A stretch of 64,000 nt of DNA from Palsa-870 sp035937155. GTDB lineage: Bacteria; Chloroflexota; Dormibacteria; Dormibacterales; Dormibacteraceae. Under the pieces are notes generated by a model that was given only the letters and a program-made list of their open reading frames with translations, had not been told where the DNA came from and did no database searches. Shown piece after piece: positions 23,507 through 32,003 of the stretch. The stretch lies in NCBI GenBank assembly GCA_035937155.1, contig DASYVJ010000036.1, positions 1 through 64,000 on the forward strand, read 5' to 3'. Position 1 is the stretch's first letter, and every line of letters begins with the position of its first letter. Position numbers and translations under genes: made by a program.

Positions 23507-24247
23507 TCAGCTGGGCTTCTTGACGAAGGCCAGCATGCGGCGCCATGCGTCGTCGCAGGCGTCCTTCCACTGGTCAAAGGTTCGGTCGAAGAAGCTGTGC
23601 GGCGCTCCTTCATAGATTTGCATCTCGTGAGGCACCTTCGCTTCGGTGAGCTTCTTGTCGAACTCGTGGAATGCTTCCTGAGGCGTCGCGGCGTCGGCGC
23701 CAGCCAGGAGAAGCAGCAGTGGCGCCTTCATCCTGGAGATGAAAGGTTCGCTGCGCGGTGGCCGCCCGTAAAAGCCGATCGCCCCGTCGAGGCCAGGTTG
23801 GGAGGCGGACTGGTTCCAGGAGCTCGAGCCGCCGAAGCAGAAGCCCACTGTGAACACCGACTTGACCGCCCCGCCGTCCTTCGACTTCAGGTACTCGATC
23901 GCCGCCGCCACATCCTTGGCGATGTCCTCTTGCGTCGTCTTCTCGAGATGCGGTGCGTACTCGAAACTATCGCTCCGGTCGCCAATGCCTGCTGTGCGGC
24001 CGAAGTAGTCGATCGCCACCGCATCGATGCCCGCCTCGGCAAACCGCTGCGCGAGCTCCTTATAAAACTGATGCAGCCCGCGCACGTCTGGCATCACCAC
24101 CATGCCGGACCCAGTCGCCTTCTCGGCTCGGGCAAAGTAGGCTGCGAACTTCGTGCCGTCGGATGAGGTAAGGACCACCTCACCCTGGTCGGAAGCAGCA
24201 CCGCTGATCGGGGGCAGGGGCACGCGAGCGTCATCTGAATAGCACAT
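23507..24247 (-). CDS. Dienelactone hydrolase family protein
   Basis: The 246-residue alpha/beta hydrolase begins MCYSDDARVPLPP, a start typical of this family, which fixes ATG 24247 rather than the longer frame. The nucleophile motif is VGFCFGGSSS (Cys137), with the catalytic His in GAPHSFFDR near residue 214 and an Asp in LAGADAATP. The family includes carboxymethylenebutenolidase and general esterases; the true substrate is not clear. It is divergent from the DinB-fold gene with only 30 bp between the two starts. Confidence 0.86.
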   Translation of the reverse strand: MCYSDDARVPLPPISGAASDQGEVVLTSSDGTKFAAYFARAEKATGSGMVVMPDVRGLHQFYKELAQRFAEAGIDAVAIDYFGRTAGIGDRSDSFEYAPHLEKTTQEDIAKDVAAAIEYLKSKDGGAVKSVFTVGFCFGGSSSWNQSASQPGLDGAIGFYGRPPRSEPFISRMKAPLLLLLAGADAATPQEAFHEFDKKLTEAKVPHEMQIYEGAPHSFFDRTFDQWKDACDDAWRRMLAFVKKPS

Positions 24248-24277
24248 GCACCGATTCTGCAATAGATTGTTGGCGTC

Positions 24278-24796
24278 ATGAAGATTGAAAGCACCTCGTA
24301 CACCCGTGCCGACGTCGAGCAGTTCCTCGACGAGATGGTCGACCACGATCGCCATGCCCTCGCAGATCGGCTCGAGAAAGCATCAGCGCACCTGGCTGAG
24401 CTGGGACCTCGCGTCCAGGCGGGCCACGGCGAAACCGAGTGGAGCCAGCACGAGGTTCTCGGCCATATCGCCGTGCTGTCCAAGTTCTATGGCGTCTTGG
24501 TGCACAAGATCTCAAGCGGCCAGATGACCGAGTTCGACCTTCTGGAAAACGTCAACTTGCGCGATGTCGTCGGTGAGCAGATGGCTCAGATCGAGCCGGC
24601 AGAGCTGCTTCGCATGGCGCTGGCAGACCAGGCCCGCACTCTCAAGCTTCTACGCGCCGTCGAGCCGTCGTCCTTGCGGCGGCAGGCCAAGCAGGAGAAC
24701 GGAGAGCTGATCACCGCCGAGGAGATCGCCCGCCTTCCCCTGGTCAACCACCTCGAGATGCACATCGAGCAGCTGGAGCGTTCGCTTAACTCCTAG
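24278..24796 (+). CDS. DinB-fold protein (DinB/YfiT superfamily)
   Basis: The 172-residue protein is all-helical with the DinB metal-site pattern: WSQHEVLGHIAVL near residue 55 and LVNHLEMHIEQLERSL at the C-terminus supply three His ligands. Such proteins include thiol-dependent S-transferases (mycothiol or bacillithiol) and enzymes of unknown role. It runs divergently from the dienelactone hydrolase and its 3' end overlaps the convergent HIT gene by 4 bp. Function beyond the fold is unknown. Confidence 0.8.
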   Translation: MKIESTSYTRADVEQFLDEMVDHDRHALADRLEKASAHLAELGPRVQAGHGETEWSQHEVLGHIAVLSKFYGVLVHKISSGQMTEFDLLENVNLRDVVGEQMAQIEPAELLRMALADQARTLKLLRAVEPSSLRRQAKQENGELITAEEIARLPLVNHLEMHIEQLERSLNS

Positions 24797-25215
24797 CCGC
24801 TGACCTCTGGGTAGGCAAGCTTGCGCAGCTCGCGCCGGATGGTTTCCGCAGCTTCATCCATCATCGCCGGGTCCGGGTCGGGATCCTGGTTGTCAAAGTC
24901 GAGATCGTGAACGCCGCGGATCGGCACCACATGTATGTGGCAGTGAGGCACCTCGAGACCGGCGAGCATGACCCCAATCCGTGCCGGCTTGAACCCGGCC
25001 CTCTGCGCCTTGCCAATCGCCTGCGCCGTCTCTGCGAGGTGTGCGAGCAGCCCAACCTCGAGGTCGATCCAGTGGTCGATCTCCTCCCGCGGCACGACCA
25101 GCACATGGCCCGGACGAAGCGGGCGAATGGACAGAAAGGCGACACACGAATCGTCATTCCAGACGAACCGCGCCGGTAGCTCGCCGGCGATGATCCTGCT
25201 GAAAATGCTGGCCAC
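24793..25215 (-). CDS. HIT family nucleotide hydrolase
   Basis: The 140-residue protein has the histidine-triad motif PHCHIHVVPI (His91, His93, His95) and the N-terminal IFSRIIAGELPARFVWNDD strand with RPGHVLVVPR, as in HINT/HIT proteins that cleave adenosine phosphoramidates or dinucleoside phosphates. It starts at GTG 25215. It is divergent from the ABC ATPase gene at 25248. Confidence 0.9.
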   Translation of the reverse strand: MASIFSRIIAGELPARFVWNDDSCVAFLSIRPLRPGHVLVVPREEIDHWIDLEVGLLAHLAETAQAIGKAQRAGFKPARIGVMLAGLEVPHCHIHVVPIRGVHDLDFDNQDPDPDPAMMDEAAETIRRELRKLAYPEVSG

Positions 25216-25247
25216 GCGCTAAGACTAAGTCCCTTAGCCTGTAGCCC

Positions 25248-26138
25248 ATGCCAGCCGCCGCAGAACTCATCGAAGCCACCAAGAAGTACGGCGCCACGGA
25301 AGCCCTCAAAGGAGTGACGCTCACCATCGAGCTCGGCGAGGTGGTGGCGATGCTGGGCCCCAACGGCGCAGGCAAAACCACTTCGATCAGCCTTCTGCTC
25401 GGCCTCCGCAAGCCAACCTCTGGCAAGGCACTCCTGTTTGGGCTAAACCCCGATCACCTGGACGCGCGCAGCCGGGTCGGCGTGATGCTGCAGGAGTCTG
25501 GCATCCCAACGGTGCTCAAGGTGCGCGAGATCGTCGATCTATTTCGCTCCTACTACCCGAAGCCGATGGCGCGCGACCGCGCGATCGCGATGGCCGGTCT
25601 CGAGGAAAAGACCAACGCACAGGTGAAAGAGCTGTCCGGCGGGCAGAAGCAGCGCCTGTACTTTGCCCTCGCGGTTTGCGGTGATCCCGACGTCCTGTTC
25701 CTGGATGAGCCGACCGTGGGCATGGACGTGGAAGGCCGGCGGTCGTTCATCGAGCGGATCGCGGAGTTCGCTCAGATGGGCCGCACCGTGGTGCTCACCA
25801 CGCACTACCTGGAGGAGGCAGACCAGCTCGCCAAGCGCGTGATCGTGATCGACCGCGGACTGGTCATCGCCGACGCGAGCCCACAAGAGATCAAATCAAG
25901 GGTGGCGGGCAAGCGCGTGCGCTTTAAGGCGGCAGCCCTGACCGAGAAGGTTCTCGAAGGCTTGCCCATCACCACCTCTACGATCAGCGACCACAGCGTG
26001 CAGCTGCTGACGAACCAGCCAGAGGCCGTCCTTCGCGAGCTGTTTCGGCGGGGTGTCGACATCTCCGAGCTCGAGGTGTCAGGCGCGGATCTCGAGGATG
26101 CTTTCATCTCACTCACCACCCACGAGGAGACCTCTTGA
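25248..26138 (+). CDS. ABC transporter ATP-binding protein
   Basis: The 296-residue ATPase has Walker A GPNGAGKTT, the Q-loop region (GVMLQESGIP), signature LSGGQKQR, Walker B DVLFLDEPTVGMD and the switch His in LTTHYLEEADQ. The C-terminal 90 residues are the usual extension of ABC-2 exporter ATPases. The stop overlaps the ATG of the permease by 1 nt, so the pair makes a two-gene exporter of the drug/lipid or polysaccharide ABC-2 type. Substrate unknown. Confidence 0.93.
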   Translation: MPAAAELIEATKKYGATEALKGVTLTIELGEVVAMLGPNGAGKTTSISLLLGLRKPTSGKALLFGLNPDHLDARSRVGVMLQESGIPTVLKVREIVDLFRSYYPKPMARDRAIAMAGLEEKTNAQVKELSGGQKQRLYFALAVCGDPDVLFLDEPTVGMDVEGRRSFIERIAEFAQMGRTVVLTTHYLEEADQLAKRVIVIDRGLVIADASPQEIKSRVAGKRVRFKAAALTEKVLEGLPITTSTISDHSVQLLTNQPEAVLRELFRRGVDISELEVSGADLEDAFISLTTHEETS

Positions 26139-26926
26139 TGGCAGTGATGACTATCCGTCGGGCGCCGCTCGCCCCGATGCTCATCCGTCAGACCTGGGCG
26201 GAGTTTCTCAAGTTGTGGCGGGTGCCGGCATTCAGCATCACCTCGCTCTTTCTGCCGGTGATGTTCTACGCGTTCATCGGCATCGGCCAGTCATCGCAGG
26301 TGATCAGCCCACACGTGACGTTCGGCGCCTACTTCCTCGCATCGATGGCCGTGTACGCGGTAGCCAACGTGATGATCTTCAGCTTCGGTATCTCGGTCGC
26401 GACGGAGAGAGGTATGAAGATGGACCTACTCATGCGCGCGACGCCGATGCCGCCCGCTGTGTACCTCCTCTCCAAGTGCATCACGGCCATCTGTTTCGCA
26501 GCCTTGACGCTGGTCGTCCTCTTCCCGTTCGCCTACATCGCAGGCGGGGTCAGGCTCGACCCATCGATGTGGCTGACCCTGGCCTACCGAGTGCTGCTGG
26601 GCTCGATCCCCTTCATCGCTCTCGGCTTTGCGATCGGTTACCTGTCCGGGCCGAACTCGGCCGTGGCCGTGATCAACCTGATCTACCTGCCCACGGCCTT
26701 CGCCTCCGGCCTGTTCTTTCCCAAGCAGCTGCTGCCGAGCTTCATCCAGTCGATCGCCCCATACCTCCCGCTCCACTTCTTCGGACAGCTCGGATGGGAT
26801 GCCGTCGGCGCACCCACCGACGAGAGCATCACAACCGACTGGCTCTACCTCGCCGCATACGGGGTCCTCTTTTTCGTCATCGCGCTATGGGCCTATCGCC
26901 GCGAGGAAGGCCGCAAATTTACTTAG
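26138..26926 (+). CDS. ABC-2 type transporter permease
   Basis: The 262-residue protein has about six membrane helices in ABC-2 layout, starting with a cytoplasmic segment (RQTWAEFLKLWRVPAFSITSLFLPVMFYAFIG) and a conserved soluble stretch ATERGMKMDLLMRATPMPPAVYLLSK, as in DrrB-like permeases. ATG 26138 has GAGGAGA upstream at 7 nt; a TTG one codon earlier is less likely. It is partner of the preceding ATPase. Its 3' end overlaps the convergent sugar kinase by 8 bp. Confidence 0.9.
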   Translation: MAVMTIRRAPLAPMLIRQTWAEFLKLWRVPAFSITSLFLPVMFYAFIGIGQSSQVISPHVTFGAYFLASMAVYAVANVMIFSFGISVATERGMKMDLLMRATPMPPAVYLLSKCITAICFAALTLVVLFPFAYIAGGVRLDPSMWLTLAYRVLLGSIPFIALGFAIGYLSGPNSAVAVINLIYLPTAFASGLFFPKQLLPSFIQSIAPYLPLHFFGQLGWDAVGAPTDESITTDWLYLAAYGVLFFVIALWAYRREEGRKFT

Positions 26927-27890
26927 AGCGGTCCTTGTCGGGCCAGAACTTATCCGGCAGCTCGGTCCCAAACGCTTCCAGGTAACGGCCAGAGAATTCA
27001 TCGCGCGTGTATCCGTGCTCGATCGTGCCCACCTGCTCGACCGCATACGTGGCCGCCAGCGAGGCCACGCGCCCGGCCCCTTCGAGGTCGAGTCCTCGCA
27101 GGAGGCCCGCCACCAGGCCGGCTCGATATGCATCTCCCGCACCGGTTGGGTCTGCCTCGCGAGCCGGGGACGCGGCTGGGATATCGACTGTCTGGAGGCG
27201 CGTGGCGATGCGCGAACCCTGACGGCCGAGCGTCGTGACCACGATCTCGGCCAGCTCGAGCAGCCCGGTCACGTCGAGGCCGCTGCGCTGCTGGATGAGC
27301 TCCAGCTCGTAATCGTTGCCGATCACGATCCAGGCCCCGCGCGCGCTGTCTATCACGTCCTCGCCTGACATCATCGGCAGCTGGTGGGCTGGATCGAATA
27401 CGAATCGGACATCGCGCTCGCGGCATTCGTGTACGAGGCGCTTCATGGCGCCTGGATCGTTTGGACCGATGATCACCGCATCGACGGCCGGCGGGCCATC
27501 ATCGAGACCGAGCATGGCCGCCCGCCACATCGCACCGCCGTAATAGCCCGTCAGCTGGTTGTCGTCCAGGTCCGTGGTGGTGAAGCCTGTAGCGCTCAGC
27601 TCACCTTCCAGCAAACGGAGTCCGCGGCAGTCGATCCCACGCGCGACAAGCCAGTCTCGGTACTCGACGGCATCGGTGCCCGCCGTCGCGAGCACGGCGG
27701 CCGGATAACCGAGAAGCGCAAGGTTGTGCGCGTAGTTACCGGCCACACCGCCACGCCGCTTCTGGAGGTCGTCGACCAGAAAGCTCAGGTTGAGGATGTG
27801 GGTCTTGTCCATGAGGATGTGGTCTTTGAACCTGCCCTTGAATGTCAGGATGTAGTCGTACGCGATCGAACCCGTGCAGACGACAGTCAT
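26919..27890 (-). CDS. PfkB family carbohydrate/nucleoside kinase
   Basis: The 323-residue kinase has the PfkB signatures: GGVAGNYAHNLALLGYPAAVLATAG near the N-terminus and DPTGAGDAYRAGLVAGLL with the catalytic Asp near residue 255. The start (VVCTGSIAYDYILTF) and the pattern around FKDHIL resemble adenosine-kinase-like and ribokinase-like members. It phosphorylates a sugar or nucleoside at a hydroxyl using ATP; the exact substrate is not clear. ATG 27890. Confidence 0.87.
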   Translation of the reverse strand: MTVVCTGSIAYDYILTFKGRFKDHILMDKTHILNLSFLVDDLQKRRGGVAGNYAHNLALLGYPAAVLATAGTDAVEYRDWLVARGIDCRGLRLLEGELSATGFTTTDLDDNQLTGYYGGAMWRAAMLGLDDGPPAVDAVIIGPNDPGAMKRLVHECRERDVRFVFDPAHQLPMMSGEDVIDSARGAWIVIGNDYELELIQQRSGLDVTGLLELAEIVVTTLGRQGSRIATRLQTVDIPAASPAREADPTGAGDAYRAGLVAGLLRGLDLEGAGRVASLAATYAVEQVGTIEHGYTRDEFSGRYLEAFGTELPDKFWPDKDRSK

Positions 27891-27918
27891 CGGTCAGTGA
27901 GGAAGGCTAACCCGAACC

Positions 27919-27948
27919 CAAAAGGAAAGGGCGCCCAGGCGGGCGCCC
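27919..27948 (-). terminator. Rho-independent terminator of the basic-tailed protein gene
   Basis: On the minus strand an 8-bp stem GGGCGCCC, loop GCCT, GGGCGCCC is followed by TTTCCTTTT. It lies about 26 bp after the stop at 27975 and before the sugar kinase start. Confidence 0.75.
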
Positions 27949-27974
27949 TCTTGAACCCTTTTGTTGTTTTGAAG

Positions 27975-28460
27975 TTAGGCAGCGCGGCGGCGGGCGGCTG
28001 TCCGGCGGCGCGGCTGGCGCTTGACCGCAGGCTTGGCGACGGTGGTGCGGTGAGGCGTCAGCAAGGTGGCCTGCTCGAAACGGGTCGCCGTTCGGGCGAT
28101 CGTCTTGAACGAGCCGTGGAAGATCCCCAGAGTCCGCTTGGCGACATCGCCCACGACATCCTGGCGGCGCGCCTGGACCTTGACCAGCTGCAGGCCCTTG
28201 ATGGCGACCTTCGCGGGCAGCTTCTCGTTGACCTCGATACCCCAGAGCGTCACCTTCTCAGGCAGGATCGCGTTGAGGCGGGCGTTGAATCGCCGGTTGA
28301 GCTTGCGAGCGGCCGGGGCTCCCTTCTTCTCGAATCCCTTGACCTGCTTGCGGGCTGATCCGATCGGGTCCGACGCGACTTCGGCCGCAGTCTGCGCGGC
28401 TCCAAAAGCGACTTCCTCGACCGTGGTGGCGGCATCTCCGAACTTGGTTTCTGTGCTCAT
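27975..28460 (-). CDS. Unknown helical protein with Arg-rich tail
   Basis: The 161-residue product starts with an acidic to neutral helical stretch (FGDAATTVEEVAFGAAQTAAEV), then a basic region (SARKQVKGFEKKGAPAARKLNRRFN) and a strongly basic end (KRQPRRRTAARRR). No catalytic motif is visible. The layout recalls phasins, HbhA-like surface proteins or histone-H1-like DNA-binding proteins, but I cannot choose. It has its own consensus promoter, a clear GGGAG ribosome site 5-6 nt before ATG 28460 and a strong terminator, so it is probably a well-expressed single gene. Confidence 0.65.
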   Translation of the reverse strand: MSTETKFGDAATTVEEVAFGAAQTAAEVASDPIGSARKQVKGFEKKGAPAARKLNRRFNARLNAILPEKVTLWGIEVNEKLPAKVAIKGLQLVKVQARRQDVVGDVAKRTLGIFHGSFKTIARTATRFEQATLLTPHRTTVAKPAVKRQPRRRTAARRRAA

Positions 28461-28502
28461 GTAACTCCCTCTCTGATTTTTAGATCTGTCTTGACGCGAC
28501 GC

Positions 28503-28531
28503 ATCATAACGCAATGCGTCAATCGTGTCAA
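28503..28531 (-). promoter_or_regulatory. Consensus promoter with inverted repeats
   Basis: Minus-strand TTGACA (28526-28531) and TATGAT (28503-28508) have a 17-bp spacer. GACGCAT and ATGCGTC form an inverted repeat across the -10 region, and ACGCATTGCGT is a second palindrome inside it. It overlaps the last bases of the upstream gene and drives the basic-tailed protein gene. Confidence 0.75.
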
Positions 28532-28854
28532 GGGGCCTTGTCAGGATTCGACCCTCTCGCACGCGCGATCAACAGCTCAGCGGAGGGCCCGAATACGTCG
28601 TAATGGGCGACCTTGCGTCGCTTCTCCGGCTGGATCCACTCCGGCCGAAGCCCGTGGTGCCTGCCCCATTCCTCGAGCACCGGTCGCAGGCCGATGACGT
28701 GCAGGAACGGCTTCTCACGCACCATTCCTCTGATCGTCGAACCGTGGTAGGAGTCGAAGTTGCGGTGAATAGCGATGCCGCCGGCCTCCGCAAAGGCGAT
28801 GGCCTCTTTGATCTGACGCCGCTCGAAATACTGTTCTCGTAGGGCATCGCTCAC
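28528..28854 (-). CDS. Small hypothetical protein
   Basis: The 108-residue product has no motif I recognise. It is soluble and rich in charged and aromatic residues (IAIHRNFDSYHGSTIRGMV, EWGRHHGLRPEWIQPEKRRKVAHYDVFG). The frame opens with GTG 28854. It lies between the AdnAB-like pair and the basic-tailed gene, whose promoter overlaps its 3' end. It could be a real gene of narrow distribution; confidence rests on length and absence of a competing frame. Confidence 0.5.
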   Translation of the reverse strand: MSDALREQYFERRQIKEAIAFAEAGGIAIHRNFDSYHGSTIRGMVREKPFLHVIGLRPVLEEWGRHHGLRPEWIQPEKRRKVAHYDVFGPSAELLIARARGSNPDKAP

Positions 28855-28946
28855 GGCTTAGAAATTAGGGCTCTTGGCCCGCTGGTGCCGGACGCCGGCG
28901 GGTCTGAACGCAGGCCTAGGCCCGCGGGAGCGGGCACTCGCGGCAG

Positions 28947-31900
28947 TCAGCCGCCCGGGCGGGCGTCGGGGCAGATCGGCCGGTAGGCGCAGAGCTTGCA
29001 GGGCCGTTCCGCGTGCTCAGGTCTCAGGGCGAAGTCACCCGCCGCGATGCGCGCGGCCGCAGCCTCGACTCGCGCTTCGACGCCGGCGTCGTCCGGCGTC
29101 ACCTCCCTCACCTCTCCACGCCGCATGTCGAAGAGCACTAGGCGAGGCTCGGAGCCTCCCGGCACAAGTCCTCTGCGCGCAGCCAGCCCGTAGAGCCGGA
29201 GCTGGACCGAGTAGGCCTCCAGGAGCGCCGCGTCAAGCGAGGCGTTGGTCTTGAAATCGACGAGCACCGTCTTCCCGTCGAGCTCGCAGATCCGGTCCAC
29301 CAGTCCGCGCACCCGGGTCTCGCCGATCCTCATGTTGAAACCGACCTCGACCGCAAGGGTCTTGGCGGCCGCCAGCGGATGGCGTAGGTAGCTCGACAGC
29401 ATCTCGCGGCCGGTCTCCGGCCCCGAGTACAACTGAAGCAGGTCGCCTCCCGCCATGTGCCATGCGGCCAGCGCCGCGTGGACGGCGGAGCCTAGCTCGG
29501 TCGATCCAATTGCCTGCACGAATCGAGGCTGGAGCTCGTCGGGCGGGGCGGGCACTCGCCATACCTGGCTGAACCGATACCGCACTGGACAAATCTCGAA
29601 GTCGTGCAGCTGCGAAAAGCTCATCTCGACCTCGCGGGACGGCGCAGGTGCTGCGTCAGCGGCTCGAGGGCGAAGTTGCTCGAGCCGGTCCAGCACCGCG
29701 GACACGACAGCAGACCCGCCATCCACCTGGCCGTTGGCCGTCCGCATCACCGGCAGCTCCAGCTGCTCCGCTTCGACCACCGACGCGGACTGCGGGTTGG
29801 CGAGCGCCCAACCCAGGATCTCGGCGAAGTGGTCGTGATCTTCCACACCGTTGGCGCCGATGTCGCGTGCTGTGGCTTCTTCGCGCGTCGCGGTCACGTA
29901 AAGCGCGTCTTTGGCACGCGTCAAACCGACGTAGACGATCCGGCGGCGCTCGCCGATTGCAAGCTTCACCGCTGGCGCGCCAGGCGACGCTTCCTGATAG
30001 CGGGGATGTTTCTCACCGCGCCAGTTCTTCATCACAAAGCCGCCCGTGTCCGGGTCGAAGAAGAGGCGTTCCGTGTCTCTCGGCCTCGGCGGTCGCAGGT
30101 TGACGAGGAACACGACGGGGAATTCGAGGCCCTTGGCCGAATGGATGGTCAGCAGCGAGACGGCCTCTGCGGTCGCGGCCTCCTCGGCAGCCTCGCCCAC
30201 CGGCAGCTCGGCGTCGATGACCTGGTCGAGGTGACGCACGAAATCACCGATGCCCGCGAGTGAAAGGTCGCGCTCGAACCTGCCCGCGAGCTGGAAGACC
30301 TTGCGCAGGTTGAGCAGCGCGCGCGGGCTGCCGTCGCGATGCGCGCGCAGCTCCGCCCATCGCAGGTAGCCGCTCTCCTCGAGCAGACGGTTCAGGATGT
30401 CGGCCACCGTGAGGGCGTCGCGAAGCCGGCCCATCCGATCGGTCAGCTCGATCAGTCGAAGCCCCTCGCGTGCGACCTTTGGATCCGCTTCGGGGAAATC
30501 CGCACGTGCCGATTCTTCGAAGCAATCCCGCAGACGCATCCCGTTACGACCCAAGCGGCGCGCGGCCAGCTGGTACATGGAGCTATCCGACATGCGGACG
30601 ATAGGCCCCTGCATGATGCGGACGAACGCGCCGTCGTCCATCGGGTTCTCCGTCAGGCGCAAGAGTGCGAGCACGTCCTTGATCTCCTGGCGGTCGAAGA
30701 AGCCCGACCCGCCGCTCGTGATGTACGGAATACCCTGGCGGCGGAGCTCATCCTCGAACTCGCGCGGGAGCATGCGGATCGAGTGGGTGAGGATGGCGAT
30801 GTCGGCGAAGGCGCGGCCCGCAACATGCAGCCGGCGGATCGCCTGCGCCATCGAGCGGGCCTCGGTCCGCGAATCCGGCGCCATGATCACGGTCACCGGC
30901 TGCGACGAGGCACCGCGCGTCGCGACGAGGTCGGGCTCGGCCGCGAAATCAATGTCGCGGCGGATGAAATCGGTGGCGCAGTCGAGGATGCCCTGGTGCG
31001 AGCGCCGGTTGTGCGTCAGCGGCAGTCGCTTGCCGGGGAAACGGGTGCGGATGTTTTCGATCTCGGCGTCGCGCCAGCCGTAAATGGACTGCTTTGCGTC
31101 ACCGACCACCGAGACGTTGCCGAAGTTGTCCGCGGCGAGGAGGCGGATGAGGTCGAGCTGGATGCGGTTGGTGTCCTGGAACTCGTCGACGAGCAGGTAA
31201 CGGAATCGCTCGCGACAGCGGTCGCGAAACTCCTTGACACGCTCGAGCGAGTCGATCACCTCGAGGATGAGGTCGTCGAAATCGCGCAGGCCGGCGGCTC
31301 GAAGCGACTCCTCGTACGTCTTGTAGATCGTGAACAGCACCTCGATCGCCTCGCGCTCCGCCAGATTTGGGTCGGGACCGCCAGTCCCCTCGAACCTCTC
31401 CCTGGGCGAACGGGGAGAGGGAGTCTGGAGCTCGAGTGCGCGCTGGTGAAAACGGTCTGGCGTGATGCCGCGGCCCTTGAGCTTGAGCAGGAACCGCAGG
31501 CCCGAGCGCAGAAGGTCGTCCAGGTCCTCGACGGTCAATGCGGAGAACGAGTCGGGATCGAAGGGGGCCGCCACACCGCTGCGCAGGCGGGCGATGAGCT
31601 GCTGTTCGAAAAGGCGCTGCCCCGTCTCGTCGAGCACCCTTTGCTCGCGCGGCGCGCCGACCAGGTAAGCGAACTCGTCGAGCAATCGCGCGCACGTGCC
31701 GTGGAACGTGCCGATCCACGCGCCGTCGAGGACCTCGGGGCCCAGCTCCGGACGCCGCGCATGCATCTCCTTGGCGATTCTCTGCCTGAGCTCCTCCGCC
31801 GCCCGCTCGTTGAACGTGACGGTGAGGATCCGGTCGGGAGGCGTGCCCTGTTCGACCAGCCAGCAGAAGCGCTCGGTGGCGGTTGCCGTCTTGCCGGTGC

Positions 31901-32003
31901 CAGGTCCCGCGGCGATGAGAAACGCGCCGCCCGGCCCGGCGTGCGCGGCGGCCGCCTGCTCGGGGCTGAGCGACACGGTGCTCGGAACTCGCGTGGCGCT
32001 CAT
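28947..32003 (-). CDS. UvrD-type helicase with RecB-type nuclease domain (AdnA/AdnB-like), second gene
   Basis: The 1018-residue protein has a Q-motif (SLSPEQAAAAHAG), Walker A AAGPGTGKTATAT, motif Ia, VDEFQDTNRIQ (II), GDAKQSIYGWRDA (III), LLTIHSAKGLEFPVVFL (V) and VYVGLTRAKDALYV (VI), so the SF1A motor is complete. The C-terminal nuclease has GLVDRI and VLVDFKTN (acidic-Lys active site) and four Cys (FEICPVRYRF; then PCKLCAYRPIC) as in 4Fe-4S AddB/Adn nucleases. ATG 32003 overlaps the preceding stop by 4 nt. Paired with the next entry it should process double-strand breaks. Residues around 195-205 (PSPRSPRERF) appear to be encoded by a hairpin repeat. Confidence 0.9.
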   Translation of the reverse strand: MSATRVPSTVSLSPEQAAAAHAGPGGAFLIAAGPGTGKTATATERFCWLVEQGTPPDRILTVTFNERAAEELRQRIAKEMHARRPELGPEVLDGAWIGTFHGTCARLLDEFAYLVGAPREQRVLDETGQRLFEQQLIARLRSGVAAPFDPDSFSALTVEDLDDLLRSGLRFLLKLKGRGITPDRFHQRALELQTPSPRSPRERFEGTGGPDPNLAEREAIEVLFTIYKTYEESLRAAGLRDFDDLILEVIDSLERVKEFRDRCRERFRYLLVDEFQDTNRIQLDLIRLLAADNFGNVSVVGDAKQSIYGWRDAEIENIRTRFPGKRLPLTHNRRSHQGILDCATDFIRRDIDFAAEPDLVATRGASSQPVTVIMAPDSRTEARSMAQAIRRLHVAGRAFADIAILTHSIRMLPREFEDELRRQGIPYITSGGSGFFDRQEIKDVLALLRLTENPMDDGAFVRIMQGPIVRMSDSSMYQLAARRLGRNGMRLRDCFEESARADFPEADPKVAREGLRLIELTDRMGRLRDALTVADILNRLLEESGYLRWAELRAHRDGSPRALLNLRKVFQLAGRFERDLSLAGIGDFVRHLDQVIDAELPVGEAAEEAATAEAVSLLTIHSAKGLEFPVVFLVNLRPPRPRDTERLFFDPDTGGFVMKNWRGEKHPRYQEASPGAPAVKLAIGERRRIVYVGLTRAKDALYVTATREEATARDIGANGVEDHDHFAEILGWALANPQSASVVEAEQLELPVMRTANGQVDGGSAVVSAVLDRLEQLRPRAADAAPAPSREVEMSFSQLHDFEICPVRYRFSQVWRVPAPPDELQPRFVQAIGSTELGSAVHAALAAWHMAGGDLLQLYSGPETGREMLSSYLRHPLAAAKTLAVEVGFNMRIGETRVRGLVDRICELDGKTVLVDFKTNASLDAALLEAYSVQLRLYGLAARRGLVPGGSEPRLVLFDMRRGEVREVTPDDAGVEARVEAAAARIAAGDFALRPEHAERPCKLCAYRPICPDARPGG
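31395..31420. repeat. Hairpin repeat-like element inside helicase gene
   Basis: CCTCTCCC (31395-31402) and GGGAGAGG (31413-31420) form an 8-bp inverted repeat with a 10-nt loop, similar to the stem at 15534-15559. It encodes part of a polar insertion in the helicase and keeps the frame. Confidence 0.5.
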
